Part shown: positions 6,659 through 9,724 of the stretch, piece by piece | Layout of the letters: each line of letters starts with the position of its first letter | Position numbering within the stretch: position 1 is the first letter of the stretch | NCBI GenBank assembly: GCA_002369025.1 | Contig: DFDV01000103.1 | Location: forward strand, 1 to 9,724 | Direction: 5' to 3' | DNA: 9,724 nucleotides | Source: Treponema sp. UBA3819 | GTDB lineage: Bacteria; Spirochaetota; Spirochaetia; Treponematales; Treponemataceae | Made by a program: the position numbers and the translations under genes | Notes under the pieces: model-generated | The model's input: only the letters and a program-made list of their open reading frames with translations | What the model was told of the DNA's origin: nothing | Database searches by the model: none

Positions 6659-7813
6659 GGCTTTCTTGAGGATTGCCAGTCCCGCATCAATTTCTTCCTG
6701 AGAAATATTCAGCGGAGGCACAAGGCGGAGAGTATTTTTACCTGCCGTGGAAGTACAAAGACCTGCAGCAAGCACTTTCTTCTCTATTTCCAGGGCACTG
6801 GCCTTGTCATTCAAATCAACGCCAATCATCAGCCCTTTACCGCGAACCTCATTTACCAGAGGACTCTTCCAGCCTGCAATCTGGGAGCGGATATAGTCAC
6901 CCTTTTTGACCACATCTGCCAGGAAAGCCTTGTCATTAATTGTTTTAAGGACGACATTTGCCGCCGCACATGCAAGAGGATTTCCGCCAAAAGTAGACTG
7001 ATGGTCTCCTGCCGCAAAGACATCTTTTGCCTTTCCGCGATAGAGACAGGCTCCCATGGGAACTCCGCCGGCAATACCCTTTGCCAGAGTAACAACTTCC
7101 GGCTCAAAGCCCAGTGCCTCTGAGGCAAGCAGGGTTCCGGTGCGTCCCATGCCGGTCTGCACTTCATCAGCCATTACGATTGCACCTGCCTTGCGGGCCG
7201 CCTCTGCCGCAGCCTGAGCCCATTCTGCTTCAATCAGGTTTACACCACCCTCACCCTGCACGCATTCAATCAAAAGTGCGGCAGTAGTATCGTCAAAAGC
7301 ATCTTTTATCGCTTCGTAGTTGTTTGCTTCAATCGTCTTAAAATCAGACACATAGGGAGCAAAAGATGCCGGATGAAACTTATCCTGACCGGTTGCAGTC
7401 AGTGTTGCCAGAGTGCGGCCGTGGAAGGAATTTTTAAGGGTTACAATCGTGCGCCTTTTTTCACCGCCATGCAAGTAACCGTACTTGCGGGCAAGTTTTA
7501 TGGCCGCTTCATTAGCCTCGGCTCCACTGTTTCCAAAAAAGACACCGTCAAAGCCTGTTGCCGCAAGCAGTTTGTCCGCATATTCCAGACCAACATCGCT
7601 CACAAAATAATTGCAGATGTGAATCTGTTTTGCAGCCTGCTCAGAAATTGCATCTACCAGCGGCTTATAATTGTGTCCCAGGCAGTTCACTGCAATTCCG
7701 GAGAGAAAATCAATGTATTTTTTTCCGTTTGCGTCATAGAGAGTTGAGCCCTGACCTTTTACAAAAGTCACATCAAATGAACCGTAATTATTCAAAACCT
7801 TTTTATTTGCCAT
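6653..7813 (-). CDS. argD: Acetylornithine aminotransferase
   Basis: This PLP enzyme converts N-acetylglutamate-5-semialdehyde plus glutamate to N-acetylornithine plus 2-oxoglutarate, the fourth step of arginine synthesis; members can also act on succinyl-diaminopimelate. The product is 386 aa from the chosen start. Class-III aminotransferase marks are NSGAEANEAA (95-104), FHGRT (130-134), ADEVQTGMGRTG (215-226) with the PLP-contacting Asp216, LAKGIAGG (243-250) with the Schiff-base Lys245, and STFGGNPLACAAA (273-285). An in-frame ATG 12 nt upstream (7823-7825) is possible. I prefer 7813 because GGGGGAAG lies just ahead of it and the upstream ATG has only a distant AAGG. It is the last gene of the argJ-argB-argD run, 35 nt after argB. 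Since argB and argJ are adjacent, ornithine aminotransferase is less likely. Confidence 0.94.
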   Translation of the reverse strand: MANKKVLNNYGSFDVTFVKGQGSTLYDANGKKYIDFLSGIAVNCLGHNYKPLVDAISEQAAKQIHICNYFVSDVGLEYADKLLAATGFDGVFFGNSGAEANEAAIKLARKYGYLHGGEKRRTIVTLKNSFHGRTLATLTATGQDKFHPASFAPYVSDFKTIEANNYEAIKDAFDDTTAALLIECVQGEGGVNLIEAEWAQAAAEAARKAGAIVMADEVQTGMGRTGTLLASEALGFEPEVVTLAKGIAGGVPMGACLYRGKAKDVFAAGDHQSTFGGNPLACAAANVVLKTINDKAFLADVVKKGDYIRSQIAGWKSPLVNEVRGKGLMIGVDLNDKASALEIEKKVLAAGLCTSTAGKNTLRLVPPLNISQEEIDAGLAILKKAL

Positions 7814-7848
7814 TTCTTCCCCCATAAAAAGTCTGCCTTTTCAGGCGG

Positions 7849-8754
7849 CTAGTAAATCATCGTACCGATACCACGGTCTGAGAACATTTCTATGAGCAGC
7901 GAGTGCGGTACCCGGCCGTCAATGATATGAGTTCTGGGAACTCCGCCTTTTCTTGCCATCATACAGCATTCAATTTTTGGAATCATGCCGCCTGCAATCG
8001 TTCCGTCATCAAAATATTTCTGTACATCTTCAATATGAATGCGCTGAATCAGGGATTTAGGATCATTCACATCACGAAGAACACCCGGCACATTAGTCAG
8101 CTGAACGAATTTTTCCGCTTTGAGGGCGATGGCAATTTTTGCTGCTGCCGTATCCGCATTGATATTGTAGCGGGCATTATCCCCCTGTTCACCCAGAGCA
8201 ACCGTAGAAACAACAGGAATAAAACCTTCGTTCAAAAGAGACTGAATGATTTCTGGCCGGACATCCGTCACTTCACCTACAAAACCAAGATCCGTGCCGT
8301 CTTTGTCGATTTTCTTTGCCCTCAGAAGACCTGAATCAACACCGCTCAAACCGACAGCCTTTCCGCCTTCCTGCAGAAGAATGCCGACAATGTCCTTGTT
8401 CAGTTTTCCGGTCAAAACCATCTGAACAATTTCCATGGTCTCTGCATCAGTGTAACGCAGGCCATTAATGAACTTGCTTTCCTTTCCGATGCGTTCCAGC
8501 ATATGATTGATTTCCGGACCGCCGCCATGCACCAGCACTACCCTGATGCCGATGGTACTCAAAAGCACAATGTCTTTCATTACAGCCGCTTTCAACTCTT
8601 CGTTGAGCATGGCATTTCCGCCGTATTTTACTACCACAGTTTTTCCAACCCAGTGGCGGAAATAAGGCAATGCCTGTACCAGCACATCCGACCAGTGGTA
8701 TGAATCTACGCGGGGGTCAATTTTTTCCCGGATTTCATTATCTGTATCTGCCAT
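7849..8754 (-). CDS. argB: N-acetylglutamate kinase, probably arginine-sensitive
   Basis: This enzyme phosphorylates N-acetyl-L-glutamate with ATP, usually the controlled step of the cyclic arginine pathway. The product is 301 aa of the amino-acid-kinase family. The glycine-rich KYGGNAM (43-49), VHGGGPEI (75-82), NINAD (197-201) and GGMIPK (255-260) motifs form the ATP and substrate sites. About 37 residues precede the first core strand, including [11 protein letters not shown]. Such an N-terminal helix typifies hexameric, arginine-inhibited enzymes and is absent from the shorter E. coli enzyme, so feedback inhibition by arginine is inferred. The C-terminal GIGTMI stretch is consistent with this. 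ATG 8754 is preceded by GGAG at 8765-8768 with 10 nt spacing. It lies 41 nt after argJ and 35 nt before argD, within the same transcript. Confidence 0.97.
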   Translation of the reverse strand: MADTDNEIREKIDPRVDSYHWSDVLVQALPYFRHWVGKTVVVKYGGNAMLNEELKAAVMKDIVLLSTIGIRVVLVHGGGPEINHMLERIGKESKFINGLRYTDAETMEIVQMVLTGKLNKDIVGILLQEGGKAVGLSGVDSGLLRAKKIDKDGTDLGFVGEVTDVRPEIIQSLLNEGFIPVVSTVALGEQGDNARYNINADTAAAKIAIALKAEKFVQLTNVPGVLRDVNDPKSLIQRIHIEDVQKYFDDGTIAGGMIPKIECCMMARKGGVPRTHIIDGRVPHSLLIEMFSDRGIGTMIY

Positions 8755-8795
8755 AGTTATCTAACTCCAAATTTTAAATGTATTGCCGTCTCTTC

Positions 8796-9724
8796 CTACG
8801 TTCTGTAATCACCGTTGATTTTTACATAATCGTAAGTTAAGTCACAGCCCCATGCAGTACCTTCTGCATTTCCGTCTTCCAGTTCAACAAGAATGTCTAC
8901 CGCTTCTTCCGTCAGAATCTTTTTTGCGACATCTTCGTCAAAGTTAAGGGGAACGCCATGGTCAAAGACTTTGATTTTATTCTCTTTTCCACCATTGACC
9001 TGACCGTCATCAAAGTAGCGTTTTGCACCCTCACGGCTCAGGAATGATACTGATGTTTTTTCCGGGGTAAAGAAATAACCTGAATAGCCCATTGCATCCA
9101 GAATGCGTCCCCAGTTTGCGTCAGCGCCAAAGAAAGCCGCCTTTACAAGATTTGAACAGATGACAGCCTTTGCAAGTCCGCGGGCATTTTCTACCGTATC
9201 AGCACCATGAACATGACAGGTAACCAGGCGAGTGGCTCCCTCACCGTCAGCGGCGATTTTCATTGCCATCTGCGTATTAAGTGCATTGAGAGCTTCTACA
9301 AATGCGTCAAAATCCGCACCTTCAGAAGTAATTTCTGCGTTTTCTGCCATTCCGTTTGCGAGTACAATCAGAGAATCGTTTGTGGATGTATCGCCGTCAA
9401 CGGAAACACAGTTATAGGTTCCCGCTGCCGAAATGCGGAGAGCTTTTTCCAGCATGGCAGATGAAATGGCGCAGTCCGTTGTAATAAGGCCCAGCATGGT
9501 TCCCAGATTGATATGAATCATACCGCTGCCCTTTGCCATTGTTCCCATGCGCACTTTTTTTCCACCGATTGTGGTTTCCAGGGCGACTTCCTTGTAATGG
9601 GTATCTGTAGTCATTATGGCAATACGCGCTTCCTCATGACCTTTTTTTGAAAGTCCGTCAGCAAGAGAATCAAGTCCATTCAGGATTTTTTCAACAGGAA
9701 GCTGCTGTCCGATAACGCCGGTAG
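8796..9724 (-). CDS. argJ: Ornithine acetyltransferase ArgJ, 5' end missing
   Basis: ArgJ moves the acetyl group of N-acetylornithine to glutamate, closing the acetyl cycle; bifunctional forms also use acetyl-CoA. About 308 residues are present of a usual 400 or so, and the frame is still open at the window edge. An in-frame ATG at 9612-9614 is internal: the residues upstream of it (TGVIGQQLP, then GHEEARIAI) match the normal ArgJ alpha chain and include the oxyanion TGVIG. The self-cleavage region reads GSGMIHINLGTML, and the nucleophilic Thr is encoded at 9498-9500. It is preceded by Gly rather than the common Ala, and the usual HPN is HIN. Other marks are SVDGDTSTND, DGEGAT, NWGRI and the C-terminal WGCDLTYDYVKINGDYRT. 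It is the first visible gene of the arg run; argC may lie beyond the edge. Confidence 0.96.
   Translation of the reverse strand, partial: TGVIGQQLPVEKILNGLDSLADGLSKKGHEEARIAIMTTDTHYKEVALETTIGGKKVRMGTMAKGSGMIHINLGTMLGLITTDCAISSAMLEKALRISAAGTYNCVSVDGDTSTNDSLIVLANGMAENAEITSEGADFDAFVEALNALNTQMAMKIAADGEGATRLVTCHVHGADTVENARGLAKAVICSNLVKAAFFGADANWGRILDAMGYSGYFFTPEKTSVSFLSREGAKRYFDDGQVNGGKENKIKVFDHGVPLNFDEDVAKKILTEEAVDILVELEDGNAEGTAWGCDLTYDYVKINGDYRT

Noticed and set aside
7814..7825. Upstream ATG of argD as the start
   Set aside because: It has only a distant AAGG, while the G-rich run between the two ATGs is well placed to serve the downstream one. The difference is four residues and not fully settled.
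7835..7846. Small hairpin between argB and argD (GCCT/AGGC)
   Set aside because: The stem is only about 4 bp, although a short T-run follows on the minus strand. Too weak for a terminator, and argD must be reached by the same transcript.
9612..9614. ATG at 9614 as the start of argJ
   Set aside because: The upstream frame stays open to the edge and encodes conserved ArgJ sequence including TGVIG, so this ATG is internal.
1..9724. Defence island, prophage or mobile element
   Set aside because: No transposase, integrase, recombinase, terminal repeats or defence domains appear. The patatin protein is not next to any cyclase or nucleotide-sensing gene, so a CBASS-type effector role is not supported.

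Overview
The window looks like chromosomal DNA of a spirochaete, most probably a Treponema-like host-associated anaerobe. This rests on gene content and style: a Cache-type chemoreceptor paired with a TRAP-type binding lipoprotein, a short divergent NFACT protein, a zinc-type adenylate kinase, and moderate GC. No rRNA or other decisive taxonomic marker is present, so the assignment is inference. I saw no tRNA, rRNA, insertion sequence, phage gene or CRISPR array.

Layout. Positions 1-156 are a T-rich upstream region. Next comes a plus-strand pair: a methyl-accepting chemotaxis protein (157-2265) and, 24 nt later, a TRAP transporter DctP-type solute-binding lipoprotein (2290-3300) with no DctQ/DctM partners. 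A hairpin and a good sigma70-type promoter then lead into adenylate kinase (adk, 3442-4074). The 163-nt gap after adk holds an ATCTGTG/CACAGAT inverted-repeat element and an intrinsic terminator whose loop and stem contain a plausible -35 box for the next gene. That gene encodes an NFACT-family (RqcH/Rqc2-like) protein. Its start codon lies only 6 nt after the -10 box, so its transcript is probably leaderless. A patatin-like phospholipase follows 12 nt after the NFACT stop.

The right third (6653-9724) is on the minus strand and is an arginine-biosynthesis operon transcribed argJ > argB > argD, with argJ cut by the window end. ArgJ recycles acetyl groups from N-acetylornithine to glutamate, ArgB phosphorylates N-acetylglutamate, and ArgD aminates the semialdehyde. 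The argC step and the operon promoter must lie elsewhere, probably just beyond position 9724. The argD stop overlaps the convergent patatin stop by 6 bp, so two operons meet tail to tail with no visible terminator.

Most of the window is ordinary housekeeping and sensory content. The items most worth a second look are the gap at 4075-4237 (repeat element, terminator/promoter overlap, leaderless start), the divergent NFACT protein and the chemoreceptor/orphan binding-protein pair. I found no convincing evidence of an undescribed multi-gene system.
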